Of a stretch of 64,000 bases of DNA, positions 13,558 to 26,774 are shown in pieces (position 1 is the first letter of the stretch; each line of letters begins with the position of its first letter). Location: assembly GCA_028023455.1 (NCBI GenBank), contig JAQFVV010006245.1, positions 7,213,331-7,277,330 on the forward strand. The letters run 5' to 3'. The position numbers and the translations under genes are program-made. Source of the DNA: Epiperipatus broadwayi (lineage: Eukaryota; Onychophora; Udeonychophora; Euonychophora; Peripatidae). A model generated the notes under the pieces. That model did no database searches and was not told the DNA's origin. It was given only the letters and a program-made list of their open reading frames with translations.

Positions 13558-14302
13558 TATATTGTCTATATTAAACTTAATGTAATTATAATAAACTTGA
13601 ACTCTCAAACTCCCTACATCTATCCAATCTATCCTACACAACTGATACACATGACCACATATATGAATGATCTCTAATGTACATATTTCATGCTGAATCA
13701 GCACTTGACAGTTGTTCCAGATCCCCATCTCCCACACATATAAACAATCAGTCCTCAGTTTATATTAAGATAGTAAATCTTTAAACTTTAATGGACAAAC
13801 TTCAATCTCCTCCATTCTCCAACTCTTTAGCCATTCATTTCATTGAAAATTCAAGGATGAAATGCTCAAATCCCTTGTTGATGCTAATATTATTGTCATA
13901 CCCATGTTGACTGTAAGTCATTCTGACTACTTACAAACCTTACAAATAGGACCCTAATTTAATATTGGCATCAACAAGGGCTTTGAACATTCCTTTCTTA
14001 TATTTTCAATGAAATGGATGGATGAAGAGTTGGAGAATGAAGAAGATTAAAACTTGACCATTAAAATTTAAAGATTTATTATCTTAATATAAACTGAAGA
14101 CTGATTGTATATATGTGTGGGAGATGGCTATCTGGACCAACTGATTAATGCTGGTTAAGCATGAAATATGTATATTTGAGATCATTTATCATTTTCACAT
14201 GTATGTGGTTCAGTGTATAACTTGTATAGGATAGATTTGATAGAAGTAGGGAGTTTAAAAGTTCAAGTCCCTTATAATTACAATTTTAGTATAGACAATA
14301 TA
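13558..14302. repeat. large palindrome, repeat family F1 (copies 1 and 2)
   Basis: The left arm (13558-13892) and right arm (13959-14302) are inverted copies of one ~340-bp unit around a ~66-nt spacer. Matching landmarks are TTGTCTATA / TATAGACAA at the outer ends, CTCCCTAC / GTAGGGAG, CATCTCCCACACATAT / ATATGTGTGGGAGATG, and TTGATGCTAATATTA / TAATATTGGCATCAA at the inner ends. Relatives of the same unit occur at 14372-14712, 53540-53900 and 54561-54838, so this is a dispersed family, probably a foldback or MITE-like element. No transposase is present. Confidence 0.85.
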
Positions 14303-14371
14303 CATATTACATATTTAGCATGTATTCTGCCTATCTCTCTTCTGTATAATTAAATTACATATTAAGGTCCT

Positions 14372-14707
14372 ACATGTAAGAGGTCAGAATAACTTTATGG
14401 CAATAATATTGGCATCAACAAGGGTTTTGAACATTCCATCCTCAGATTTTTAATGAAATGGGTGGCTGAGGAGTTGGAGAAGATTGAAGCTTGTCTTTTA
14501 AAGTTTAAAGATTTACTATCTTAATATAAACAGCACTGATTGCATATATGTGTGGGAGATGGTGATATGGACTAACTGATGAATGCTAATTCAGCATAAA
14601 ATATGTATATTGGAGATCTTTTATTTTTTTTCACATGTATGGGGTCATATGTATCAGTTGCATAGGATAGATTGGATAGATGTAGGGAACTTGAATGTTC
14701 AAGTCCC

Positions 14708-14712
<5 letters not shown>
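14372..14712 (+). repeat. repeat family F1, third copy
   Basis: Same unit and orientation as the right arm at 13959-14302, including the TTGGCATCAACAAGGG, TGTGGGAGATGG and TAGGATAGATTGGATAG stretches. It ends in TTCAAGTCCCTTATA and runs straight into a (TA)n tract at 14713-14744. The 64- and 74-codon frames here lie inside the repeat and are not genes. Confidence 0.85.

Positions 14713-14744
<32 letters not shown>
14713..14744. repeat. (TA)n microsatellite at F1 end
   Basis: An uninterrupted TA tract abuts the end of the F1 unit. F1 copies near 13530 and 57350 also end beside TA tracts. Confidence 0.95.
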
Positions 14745-14749
<5 letters not shown>

Positions 14750-15162
14750 CTTTTTTGGCACTGAAGAGGAATTATAGAAGGCATAATTTTAGCCAATGTT
14801 AATCATTATTTTGGTAGTCAAAATACTGACATATGATATGTAGTATGGTATGATATTTGTATGAGGAATGAGTTCTTTACCTTATATGCATTCATCTTAA
14901 ATAGAACACTGCTTTTGCAGATATATAATAGTAATTTTATTCATATAGTTATTAAATTATTCATATATGCTATTTATTAACGAATTTCACACAATTATTA
15001 ATTATATATAAAGTATCTTCAAATATTTTAAGTATCAAAAGTATTCTAGTGAATTTTTAATTTTATTTTATGCTATCGATTTCGATTGTTATGAAATTGT
15101 TCAAATTAATTATGAATTAATATAAATAAGTAATACAAAAAAACTCTGTCAGATAATGAAAA

Positions 15163-15362
15163 TTATTCTTCAGTGTATAAATCGTGATAAACAGAGCAGC
15201 CAAAAAATTAAAAAAATATAAATCACAACGAACAATTTGCCAAGCATGTCACCATGATTCTGGTATACTGTACCGAAAGCGCTTGGCAAATTGTTAGTTG
15301 TGATTTATATTTTTTGAATTTTTTGACTGTTCTGTTTATCACGATTTATATGTGAAGAATAA
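15163..15362. mobile_element. 200-bp palindromic MITE-like hairpin
   Basis: Terminal inverted repeats start TTATTCTTCA (15163-15172) and end TGAAGAATAA (15353-15362). The pairing continues for ~80 bp per arm through AAATCGTGATAAACAGA / TCTGTTTATCACGATTT and ends at CAATTTGCCAAGC / GCTTGGCAAATTG, around a ~32-nt loop. The arms are only slightly diverged. There is no coding capacity, and I saw no convincing target duplication, so the superfamily is open. A transcript would fold into a long double-stranded RNA. Confidence 0.8.
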
Positions 15363-15369
15363 ATATAAA

Positions 15370-16930
15370 TTAATATAAAGATTTACTATCATTTAACAAT
15401 TATATATAGAAAAGAGTATTTCAAAATAATTTTTTTTTCTAAAAAAATTACATTTATCTTCTTATCAGATTAAGTCTACTATATAATTTTTTTCAACAAA
15501 ATAATTTTGCCCTTCAATTGAATATCAATCAACAATAAATAAAATCACTCCCATATTTATATAATGCTTAATAATTTTTTTAGATGACAAACTATAATCA
15601 ATTCAGTTAACGGCCCAATATTGGTCAGCAAATGGGTATTTAAATAATATTAGCTAGAGCTTAAAACAAGAATGAATAACTGTTCAAAATCTCACTATCT
15701 GACAATTAAAAACTTGACAAATAATACTGTTTGTTGGAGAAATCTTTACATACTCTATTTTTCAAATTATAATTCACAAAATTAACTCAAAGATAGAATT
15801 TTCATAAAATCTCTTCATTTTCAAAATTAAATGCTTAATTACATTCTAGAAGCCATTCTTATTTTTGATATGTTCTCTGAGTAATAAGTGATTGATGTTC
15901 TTACAATTATTTAAAAAATTATAGCTAAATACTTTTTAATGAAGTGATAATCCACACAACTGAAAGGATGAAACTACCGAAGTCATATATACCCTTATCC
16001 AATGATATTGCAGCCAACAATTTTATAGTAAAAATATTTTGTTGTTATTTTCTGTCAAATACTTACTAGAAATTTTTTTATTAAACAATTAATATTTAAC
16101 TTTATAAAAACATAAATTTTTCTCTATCAGTTGTTAAAATTTTTTAACGTTTGATGCAAATTTGTTCAGAATCTATTTGAAGTTTCAGTTGCACATATTC
16201 ATTACTGTCATTGATTATAACTAACTCTTCTGCAATACTATTAAATATATTATTAAACACTTATTACTGAGATAATATTTAAATATTGAAAATCATGTTT
16301 AGATTATTCAATCAAACTTTATAAGCAAAAATTAATTATTGTTTACCAATGCATAACCACCAATAGTTACTAAAATTTATATCAAACTTGAGTGGTCACA
16401 AAAGTGATGATTATTCATTAAGCTAAAAAGCTAACAGCTTTAATTAGTCAGTGCAAGGTGAGGGTTCTTCCAATACTCCTCATAGGAGAATAATAGATAA
16501 TTTGAATGAATTTTTATACTTATTTTACTTAATTACTGATAAATCCTGCATGGTTATCTGGATTGACTAAAGACTAGTTATCTAAAATAATAATCCTATG
16601 TCTGTTTGAAATGTCAAAATATTTACACAACTAACCCACATTGCATTCAAACCTAGTTATGGTTATGGCAGAAATACACTAGTATTATACTATGAGTTTC
16701 TGAGTTTGATATGTTATCTATTATTATTAGATGTAAATGATACAGCTTTTTGAATACTAAAATATATGGCAATTCAATGTACATTTAGCATGATTTACCT
16801 TTTACTGAAAATTTAATCCAAGTTTTGAGACCTAATCACTATGCACAGTCACAATTTAGATCATACTTTCAAGATCTTCAGTTTTATTTTAGTTTAATGC
16901 ATCTTTTGAAGTTAATATTAGAAAAAAATC
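15370..16930. other. AT-rich intergenic DNA
   Basis: No reading frame, RNA gene or repeat family recognised. Confidence 0.55.
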
Positions 16931-16934
16931 AAGT

Positions 16935-17180
16935 CAGATGTCACATGACCTAATTTAAATAAGCTTGTATTACAAATGTTATATAAAGAGGTCAAGCTTT
17001 GCAGAATATCCCTAATCCCAGACCAGTTTCTGCTACTGGCTTTCTCAAAGAAATGCTAGGATATTCAAGAATTAGATTAAAAATACCAGAACAAGCCCAG
17101 CACATTATCTAATGGATAACTATTAAGTAGAAAATCTGAAATTTTCAGACATCCATATTTCTTTCAATCCAACTATCTAA
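16935..17180 (-). repeat. repeat family F2, inverted copy
   Basis: This is the reverse complement of the units at 17305-17690. Shared landmarks, read on the minus strand, are ATCCATTAGATAA, TGAATATCCTAGCA, AGCCAGTAGCAGAAACTGGT, GATATTCTGCAAAGCTTG, TGTAATACAAGCTT and TTAAATTAGGTCATGTGA. With the direct copies it forms an inverted-repeat cluster. There is no coding capacity. Confidence 0.85.
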
Positions 17181-17304
17181 CATAAATAGCGTATGGGACT
17201 GAACTAAGTTAAAGTACCCCATATATTAATAATTTTAGCAATATAAAATTACCATAGCCTTAATAGCAAAAAATAAAATTATAAAAAAATCAAGTAGTTA
17301 TCCA

Positions 17305-17690
17305 TTAGATAAAATGCTGGGCTTGTCCTGGTATTTTTAATATAATGCTTGAATATCCTAGCACCTCACTGAGGAAACCAGTAGCAGAAATTGGTCTGGG
17401 GTTAGGGATATTCTGCAAAGCTTGTTAAGAACTTATTTGAAAACTCTTTATACAACATTTGTAATACAAGCTTGTTTAAATTAGGTCATGTGAGATAGAT
17501 GGATTGGAAGACATATGGATGTCTAAAAATTTCAGATTTTCTACTTAATAGTTATCCATTAGATAAAGTGCTGGGATTGTCCTGGCATTTTTAATCTAAT
17601 TCTTGAATATCCTAGCACCTCACTGAGGAAGCCAGTATCAGAAACTGGTCTGGGGTTAGGGATATTCTGCAAAGCTTGCTTGTTTGTGAG
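17305..17690 (+). repeat. repeat family F2, one full and one partial tandem copy
   Basis: A full unit starts at about 17305 (TTATCCATTAGATAAAATGC) and a second begins at about 17560 after a short link containing ATGGATGTCTAAAAATTTCAG. The period is ~250 bp. Each unit contains CCTCACTGAGGAA, CAGAAA, TTGGTCTGGGG or CTGGTCTGGGG, and GATATTCTGCAAAGCTTG. This resembles a short satellite-like tandem array with one inverted unit upstream. Confidence 0.85.
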
Positions 17691-17699
17691 CTTTTTATG

Positions 17700-20600
17700 T
17701 AACAATTGAAATTAATAATCTATCTCTAGAACTTTTTTCTCTTTCATATTAGATTAAAATATTAAGACTTTACTTTTTTGTTACAATTTCATCAGCAAGT
17801 GTACAACTCTTGTAGAAACATAATGATAATTTTTTATAATTTAGATAAATAGATTAATGTAATAAATAATCATTATATTACCATATAGACTGTTATTTAT
17901 TATAAGTCGAAATGTCAAACTCAGCCAAAATCACAGAGTATTATTATATCTTTTTTTTTTCAAACATACATTCATATTACACTCTTTTAAATAAATGAAT
18001 AAAGATATTATAAAAATATAAATGATTTGCATTAGACAGCCAGATCATCATATCTTTTCAAATGCGTTTTTCATTATTCATTATTTTTTCATTATATTTT
18101 ATTATAACTTAATCTACAAGTATAAAGTTTATTACAAGCTTAATGCAGATTTATCATATTATTAGATAAATATTAATGTTATAAAAATTTATTTATTAGA
18201 GCAAGACTTTTACATTAGTATTAGCCCAGATATAGACTGCAAACTCAGTTAAAGATTAAAATGTGTACTGATATAAACTACTGGCATACATGATATTACT
18301 CTAACTCTTTTCACCACAAATTATTACCTGAGTTTGAGGCTTAACATCTGGACTAATAGTAATATGATATTTAACCTTATAAATGGTTATTCAAAACATT
18401 AATATGTGTATTTAAACAATGGTAATATCATTATTAATGTTGATTACGTTGTAATCCAATATAGTGAATAAGTAATGAATGAAAGTGAAAGATAATTGGA
18501 AAATATATGATGACCCGAGTTGACTTACAAACGTGGTTAAGCAGAAATGTATCAAGATCTTTTCCCCCCCTTATGATTGAAGTTTATAATAATAAATATA
18601 TTGTACTCTTAAGAGTGTTTGAAATCCGTATACAGGCTATTAACAATATAATTTCTAGTGTAATAAATGATTATTCTCAACACTAATATATAAATTAAAT
18701 GGTAAATCTTCTTGACGATTGTACAAAAATTGTACACTTATGAATTAAGTTTTAATAAAGTATAAATAAATAATAAATGATGAAAAAAATATTTGAAAAA
18801 GCATGAGTGGATTGATTGACTCTTAGTGGTTATTTGTATTTTTTTCATGCCTTTACTTATTTTTTTGAAGAAGTGAAAATATTTAACGGAAGATTTGTTT
18901 TTTTTTTTCTGTTTAATTTTATAACTGCAAATATATGCTCCATTGATTTTCTTTTAACCGTAGCCATAAAATTCATAACTATTTTCTATTAATATATATA
19001 ATATTTTATAATTTTAAAAGTTATTTTTTCGTATCTTTCTTTTTCAGTGTTTTTATCGAGTCATTTTAAAAAAAAAAAAAAAAAAAAGAAATAGAAGTAT
19101 ACATAATTTTAGTTTCAGAATTTTTTAAGAATTATTAAATAACGAAACAGAAGAATAGGTTCGCCGTGCATTCTCAACCAATTTAATAACCGCATTCATA
19201 TCTTCTATATTCTAAATCTGAGAAAGTCATTTCCTGAATTTAAAGTTGGTTTAATAGAAAATAGATTATCTCTCTAAAGGCTTTAGCTGTATATATTTAC
19301 ATTACTGTGTGCTATTCATTTTGTGAGTTGACTTGGGAGGAACTTACCATTAAATAAACCGGAACAACAGGTTCTATATATGAATATAAGTAGAAAGTAA
19401 ATAGAAAGCTAGATAGATGAATAGATAAATAAACTAAATAGCTAGAGAAATACTTATTTATACAGACAAATAGACCAATTGATTAATATTATATATAATT
19501 TTATTATCATTTTCAACAACTAATGAATTTATTTTATAGATACTATATATAATTATACAATTTACTATTGTTTATTAACTCTTCTGTTATTTGTGTATTT
19601 TTTTCTCAATATAGAATTATCGTTCTAATAATGTTTTATTACATTTATGTGTTTGTATTCTTTCTTTTTTTTTGCATCTGTTATTTATTTCCAATTATAT
19701 ATTTTGTTTACTTTTAGTACTTTTTTTATAATTTCATATTCAATTTTAATATTCTAAATATTCTTCTAAATCAAGTTGCAATTCACACATACATTTTTTT
19801 AAACAATGCGTGGGATTCATAATGAAATATTTAATAGTTTAGGAACTTTAAATATTTTCAATTTTTAAAACTGCAGCTGTTATAAAATAATTGCTTCACT
19901 ATGAGTTTATTGACAGTAAATATTGAAAATGCAAAATAAATCTAAATACTCCGATTTTTTTGATAATTTTCACTGAAATTACTTTTATTATTTAAATAAC
20001 GACTTGTTATGAAACGCTTGAAATATTTTATTGCTCTATTTTAAACCAAAAAAAAAAAAAAAAGTACAAGAATTTAAATAATAAATTTGGGAAGAAGATA
20101 TAATGCATTAAAAACATGTTAATTAAAGCACAAACTTAAAATAGATAAAATTAAAGCGCTATAATGAATATGTTTATTACAAAATAATTTTTTAGCTTTT
20201 GAAAAATATATTTAAAAAATAACTAAATATAATTAGTCAAGAGAAGATCCTGTGTGTTGTAAAAAAACATTGAATAATAGATTAGTGCATTAAATTGCTA
20301 ATGTTTCTTAATAATTAAAAAGAAATCTTTAAGTTTTATGATGTAGTTATAAATATTAATATGATAGAATAAATTGTGACAACAGTATAGAAAACACTGT
20401 TAAATGACCTTCATAATAGTCAAACATTATCAATCAATCATCGCACTCTATTGTTTAGTTATCTCACCTGTCTTTATGTATGGAATTTAATGCAACACTG
20501 ACAGTAAATTAAGGGTCTCCAAAATGATAAAAAAAGGGGAAGGGGGAATACTAGAAAGTTTTATTCTGAAAATTTAAATAAAATTTTTATTGTTTTGAAG

Positions 20601-21860
20601 AAACAAGTTTAACAGTAAAATTTATACACATTTTTTCCTATTTTCACGAAGCAAATCAACAACGGACATTTTCCATAGTTTGTCAAACTTAAGAGCTTTG
20701 ATCAATGCTGGGACTATTATTCATAAAAATATCAAACATCTAAAACCTTTTTGAGTATCATTGTGAGATTATTTAATAAAAATTCTTTAATCTGTTCTTT
20801 ATTTTTTTATTCTTCTTTATATACAAGTTAGTTTTTCAGTTTTCAAAAGAATTTAAGCGATTCGTTATAGTAATGCATTTTTATAGAATTTAAATTCTCA
20901 AATCCAGATTAGTTTCCAAACTGTGTTATATTTTCTAAAATGTTAAGTTGCTTTTCAAATCCTGCAAAGCCAACTGTATAGTATGGTATAATATGCCATC
21001 ACACCATTCATTTATTTCTTACTATTTTTTCAAGTAATGAATCACCTAGATTTTCAGAAGCAATTTTGATATTATAATGATTTCATTTTCTCTTAAAAAT
21101 ATTCCTTCATTTTGGATTTATTTTTAAATTGTAAAATACATTATTGCAATTTATTTATTTTTCCAATAAAATATTATTCTAGACAAACAAAAATATATGC
21201 ACAAAAATATACTTAATATAATATTGAGATCATATTTGTTTATTATTGTCAATTACTCTGAAGGGTAAATGATAAGAAAAGTTGCCCCTATCATTTATTT
21301 GTCTTTGTAATAAAAATGGCTGACTGAAATTACCAACTGAAAAAAAAAATGAGGCCATGTTATATGGGCAATTAAGTGAAATTGTTGATATGTGTTCTCC
21401 AATTTAGTATTCAAATATAATTTGAGCTTCTGAACAATAGAATTAAAGAAAATTGTTTATTCAAATAAAATTATAAAGTATTAGTGTTAAAATCAGTTGT
21501 TTCATTAAAAAATACATTAAACTATAAAACTAAATCAGAAAATGACAATTAAAACATAGATTGCAAACATATATTCAGTTTCAAAAAGTGAGAACTAAAT
21601 ATAAAACAATAATAACAGCAAAAAACTATTGTTGAATAATTAATAGTATTTCCTGTAAAAAAGCTCTAGAATCAGGGATTTTAAAATAATCTATCTATGA
21701 CAAGCTATCAACCTGAAATTCAGTGCATGCTATTTTCTTGCATTATCATATAATTCTGTTGCCAATTCACTAATTATAAATTTTTGTGTATTCATTTTTT
21801 ATGACAATTTTAAACCTCTTTATCTTTTGACCAGGATTGATATAAAACCAAAGACTTCAC
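17700..21860. other. AT-rich intergenic DNA
   Basis: No gene or recognised transposon. Homopolymer A tracts occur at 19068-19087 and 20048-20063, and a degenerate GATA/TAGA-rich stretch at 19385-19450. Chance reading frames only. Confidence 0.55.
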
Positions 21861-21866
21861 ATATTC

Positions 21867-22054
21867 CTAATTTACATAGTGATTCACAGTTGCAAACTCT
21901 TTTTTTGCTGCATCTGTTACAAGTTTGAGTAATTGATACATGGTAGTACTTATTGAATACATATCCAATAGTATCTTACGCACAGAAAAAATAGTTTCCT
22001 TCTGTAAAACATTGTAAATAATGGGGTTTGTGTGATGATTTTTGGTGGAAGTAC
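21867..22054 (-). CDS. candidate terminal exon, unidentified protein
   Basis: On the minus strand an AG acceptor (TTATAACAATTGCAG, ending at 22055) is followed by ~62 open codons to a TAG stop at 21867. The predicted peptide has a more balanced amino-acid mix than the Phe/Ile/Lys-rich chance frames nearby, with segments such as NPIIYNVLQKETIF and LLKLVTDAAKKEFATVN. It reads like the helical C-terminus of a cellular protein, but I do not recognise the family. No matching upstream exon was found in the next few kilobases. A chance frame remains quite possible. Confidence 0.25.
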
Positions 22055-22229
22055 CTGCAATTGTTATAAAACTGAGCACACCAAAATATATAGTTACTGA
22101 ATTGATATCAGAATATTAAATAACTATACAAAAAAAGTCAGGTGGAATTTCAAACATTAAGATATTTTTAAATTTTAGTTTGACATCTTGATAATTAAAA
22201 AATAAAAGTAAAAAATGGCTACTTGAAGG

Positions 22230-22326
22230 AAGATCCATTGAATCCTAAAAAGTTCAGATGCACTCGATTCATGACCAAAATCCTCACTGATGGAGGCCAT
22301 AAGCTGAAACCAGTATGAGAATATAG
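22230..22326 (+). repeat. fragment of repeat family F3
   Basis: It matches, in reverse orientation, the block at about 29515-29600: CTGATGGAGGCCATAAGCTG here corresponds to the complement of the CTTGTGGCCTCCATCA stretch there. The flanking ATTGAATCC and CCAGTATGAGAATAT stretches also align. Confidence 0.7.
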
Positions 22327-22925
22327 GAAGGATAGCATTGGTTATGGATTTAAAAGTATTACTGTCTAGAATGTATTGATTATCCAGGCTTGTAATAAAT
22401 GTTTAGCAATAGACTAAAAAAAATACAGTTGTTCCTATACAACATTTTGTAAGCTGTAATAATTTAGATCTTTTTTGATTTTAATAATAGTTATTTTTTA
22501 TGATCTTATTTTGCATTTAGAATAACTTTAAAGTGACATTAAAAAAATCATGATGATATAAATAAATATCAAAATCACACCTTGGCATCAGTGATTTGTT
22601 TATTTTAATATATCATTTATTCTTTGGCCAATCCATTGATTATTAAATATTATTGCATCAGATGTATACATTTAGTAATTAATAAATAATCACAGTATGG
22701 AATTGATCATATTCATTAAAAGTTATATTTCTTAAGATTTAGAAATGGCTGCCTTTTTTGTCTATTTTCCCCAAATGAGGTGCAAAACATGTCTTGAATC
22801 TTTGATAAACAATTTCTTTCCTAAAAATTCTGAAAAGTAGCAATTTAAAATGATCAGAAATAAATACATTAATAAATACATTTATAATACTGAATAAATA
22901 TATAAAAAATAAGAAAAAATATATA

Positions 22926-23995
22926 CACCTGGGTCTCTTTTTACGCGGACTTATTTAACACGATTTTGAAGTTACGCGATTCCTGTTTCACCAGAAGTCG
23001 AATTCCGATAATGCATTATTACTTTAAATAATAAATTTCACACACTTACATTTTATTGAAAGTAATAGCACATTATTGGAATTCGACTTTCATCTTAGTA
23101 ATTTCAATATTTTCAGTGCTTTATAATAGTAAGATTTTATGCAATAATGAAATTAAAATCATGATTTCCACATTTTATGTATACACACATTAAATTTTAC
23201 AAGATTATAATGTAAATTTGTTCAAACATTGTGCGTGCTAATTTTGCATTTTAAATCACATTCTGTTTTTGCTTTTTAAAAAAGAACATAATCAATTATT
23301 AATCATTTAGTGTCCACAAGTTTATTTTTAAAAGGTCAGTAATAGCAGTGGGTGCAATTAAATTTGACAATTAAAAATTAAAATCTGATTTTTAATTGTA
23401 ATTAACAATTTAAAAATTACTTATGATGACTTGAAATTAATGTGATGTGAAATTTGATTTTTAAATGGAATTGAAAATTAAAGACAAAAATAAAAATTTA
23501 ATTTTTAGTTGTTAGTTTCATAAACAATTAATAAAATCATCATCTCAAAGATTAATTACTAATTACGTTGTCACCAGAAAACCATTGACACAACATGAGT
23601 GTGAAGTTGGCGCTAGTTGTTTGCAAACGAACGTGTTTTTCGGCAAATAGCTATAATAATTAAAACGTGTATAAAAAAATGTAAATTACTGTACTGTAAA
23701 TTATGCATAAAAATATATTATTTTGAATAAAATTAAATATTATAATTAAAAAAAGTTTGTCTTGTATCAATTTTTTTCAAATTTGAAATTTTTTATTAGT
23801 CATATTTTATTTCCTTATTTTTTTTTTGCACGAATTTTAAAGTAATTTTACATTGGTGCTTTGCTTTTACACGAATTTTGAAAAATCACAGACCGCATCC
23901 CCCCTTTTTCAATGTAAGTTACATCTATTTTTGCGCAATTTTGTTTGCGCGTGTTTTCTGAGGAACCTACTATTGCGTAAAATGAAACCCAGGTG
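22926..23995. mobile_element. non-autonomous pogo/Tigger-like DNA transposon
   Basis: A 1,070-bp element with 21-bp terminal inverted repeats. The left end starts CACCTGGGTCTCTTTTTACG, and the reverse complement of the right end is the same with two mismatches. Both ends abut TA (22924-22925 and 23996-23997), as expected for the Tc1/mariner-pogo group. Subterminal TTACGCGATT and CACGATTTTGAA / CACGAATTTTGAA motifs resemble Tigger-type ends. An internal inverted repeat pairs AAGTCGAATTCCGATAATG (about 22998) with CATTATTGGAATTCGACTT (about 23074). There is no transposase frame; the 147-codon frame starting at 23853 runs across the right terminus and is spurious. Superfamily assignment rests on the TA duplication and end sequence only. 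Confidence 0.75.
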
Positions 23996-24559
23996 TATAC
24001 TCTTTTACCTTTCTCTTTATTTTAAATTATATTTAATCTCTTTGTTTGTTTTTTTTTATTGCAAGCTAAATTTTATATTTGGAAATTATATTATTCTTAA
24101 CTTTATTCTAAAAAATAAGTATATGTTGAGTTATATTCATATATGCACATCTCTATTGCTGAATATTTCATTTCTAGATAATACATTATTTAAACATTAT
24201 TTTGCAGTTGTAGTTGAAACCATGATATTAATGTCATTTTTTTTTTTTGTGGCTAATAGTCAAAAAATTTTATCAAAAAATTCAACTGTGTTGTAGAAAT
24301 TGAAGGAATATAAATCATTTATTGAAAAAAAAAGTGTAATACTATGCTAATAACTTTAATATTATGAATAATAGTATGTAGTGAACTGTAATTACGAACT
24401 ATTATTAAAAATTTAGACAACTATCATAAATTAATTATAAACTTTTTTAAAAAATGGTTTCCTTTTTAATTATGTAGGATTTTTGTATTATTTGCATTAT
24501 CAATGTATTTAACATATATTTCAAAAAAACTAAAACTTGTTTTATTTTTTTAGTACAAT

Positions 24560-24632
24560 AAAAGATCTCAGAGTGCAAATATAGTGCATTTGCCTGCCAT
24601 AAATATGACCTAAGGTTCAAATTTAGATCAAG
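24560..24632 (+). repeat. tRNA-like SINE head or tRNA pseudogene (decayed)
   Basis: The sequence runs GATCTCAGAGTGC, then GTGCATTTGCCTGCCA, then GGTTCAAATTTAGATC. This spacing resembles a class I tRNA: an anticodon-arm-like GCCTGCCA, as in glycine tRNAs, followed by a GGTTCAAAT B box. The A box is poor. The following ~90 bases (ending near GACCAACCAACATTAATC) may be the SINE body. No target duplication was found. Confidence 0.35.
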
Positions 24633-24639
24633 AAAGTAT

Positions 24640-26770
24640 TTTTAAATGGCTTAGAATTTTTCTAGCAGGTAGCTAGCTATAGACAACCAAGTTGACCAAC
24701 CAACATTAATCAGTAAATTATTGCCTAATTATTTTTAGCTAAATGGTAAAACAAGAATGAAATATGTTCAAAGCCTTACCATATGGTAATTGGCTGATTT
24801 GTCAATGCTATATTTTCTTTCATTGTTTCTCTTTGAGAGGTTGATAAGAGATCTTTGATCTGCAGTATTATATATATATTTGAAAGCCCATTTTGTTTTT
24901 GGCTGCAATAATAATGGAAAGATGTGATGTAGCAATAGCTTATTTACCTGTTATTTTACAATCTGAATTGAAATTAAAGATGATTAGATATAAAGAGATA
25001 CTTTTTTAGGAAGCCAACCAGAAAACTATTCAATAATAGTAAATAGATGTCTAGTTAAAGTGAAACCAGGATGTAAAGTCACTTAAACTCTCACTACCTA
25101 ATAATTTGCAAGCCTGATGAATAATGTAATTTTCTTAATCTTTTACAAAAAACAATCTTTGTTTTGAACACCATTTTATCTTTTTTATAATAAAATATTT
25201 GGTTATAGACAATAATAAAATTGATATATTCAATGTACAGTTTAGATTAAATAGATAAACAAACGAAGATAGATGGTAATTCTCCTCTTTTTATTTGCTA
25301 AATAATGGTAACAATCCACAAGCGAATGTTTATATTGATGATCTTGAATATATTTTTATGCATGATACAAAATACAGAAAATTATTTCTAGCAATGCAAT
25401 TTTGGCTTGAGGACTTTAAATGAACCATTTAATTTTCACATTTGATGAATAATCAGAGTCATAATAATAATTTTTACTTTATAGATAAATATGAAATCAA
25501 AACAGCTATTTTAAAATTAAATAAGAATTTACTGTAATACATATTCTTTTCAAAAATTATTGTAGCTGAACAAGTAATTATGAATTTCTTGGAAACGGCA
25601 AGTATTTATCTTCCTATTACAAATATTATTTTAGAAAGCCTTGAAAGCAAACTATTAAAACGTATTGTTCAAATCACTTGAAAAATACGTTTTTAAGAAT
25701 GAAGATATCTGAAAATTTTCAATCTGATGTTACAAAAAAAACCCCCTATCTTTCTTATCTTGAATCTTTACAGAAATCCGTTTTCAAAATTATGATCATT
25801 TAACGAAAAAACAGTAATTTAAAAGCATCGAAGATCAACATATTAACTAATAAATTTGCAACGTTAAGTCAACATAAAAGAAATGTATAATAAATTTATA
25901 AATGGCATAAATACATTTCTTTTAAATTTGTTAATGAAATATCAGCGACGATGATTTAAATATTTACTTTTCTTTCTCAACTTTGAAAATATATTTTAAT
26001 TTATTTTCACCATTAAGAAAAATATTATGCCTTTGTAATTTTACTATTCACCATCTTATTGTAAAATAAAGGCGAGTACATGTTCGCTTATATTATATAT
26101 GCACATCGCAAATGTAAAGAAAACATGCCGGATGACAGTTGTTAATGTTATCACTGAATATAAAAATAATAAAAAAAGGCCGTTATATCATGCTGTGGTT
26201 TGATCATATATTATATATGAATCTAATTGGATATATTTCTTAAAATGGATGCGATTAAAGTTTTGATAATTTAATTCATATAAATATTATTTTAAGAATT
26301 GTAAGTAGCCAGTACAGTCAGTGAAAGCAACAGAAGCTTTGGGGAGTGGTTCAGTAGAAACAATAGTAGTATTATTGTCAACTACTGTAGTTTTTGTAAT
26401 TAAGATATTAAAATAGTCATATCATCCACATAAGTAATTAATGATTTTAAAATGATGGAGCACCATAATTTTTGTATGATCATAAAATAATAGAAATATT
26501 TGTATTTTCTTAATGTTTTGGACTATGAATTGGATAAAAGCAAACATTCTATTAGAACCAAATTATTTAACATTTGAACAGTTAACTTAAATAATATTAA
26601 GTCAATTCTCATGGAGAAGTGTATCATATTCTATCAGATATCTTCTGAAGTAAATTTTATAGTTTACTGTATATTTAATCATTTTTTTGCAATATAAATT
26701 TCATTAAACATGTTTAATTATAAATTATATCAAAGGAGTCTTATGAATTTTAATTTTTATCAACTTAAGA
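24640..26770. other. AT-rich intergenic DNA
   Basis: No gene or repeat family recognised, apart from the possible SINE body at the left end. Confidence 0.55.
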
Positions 26771-26774
26771 AATG

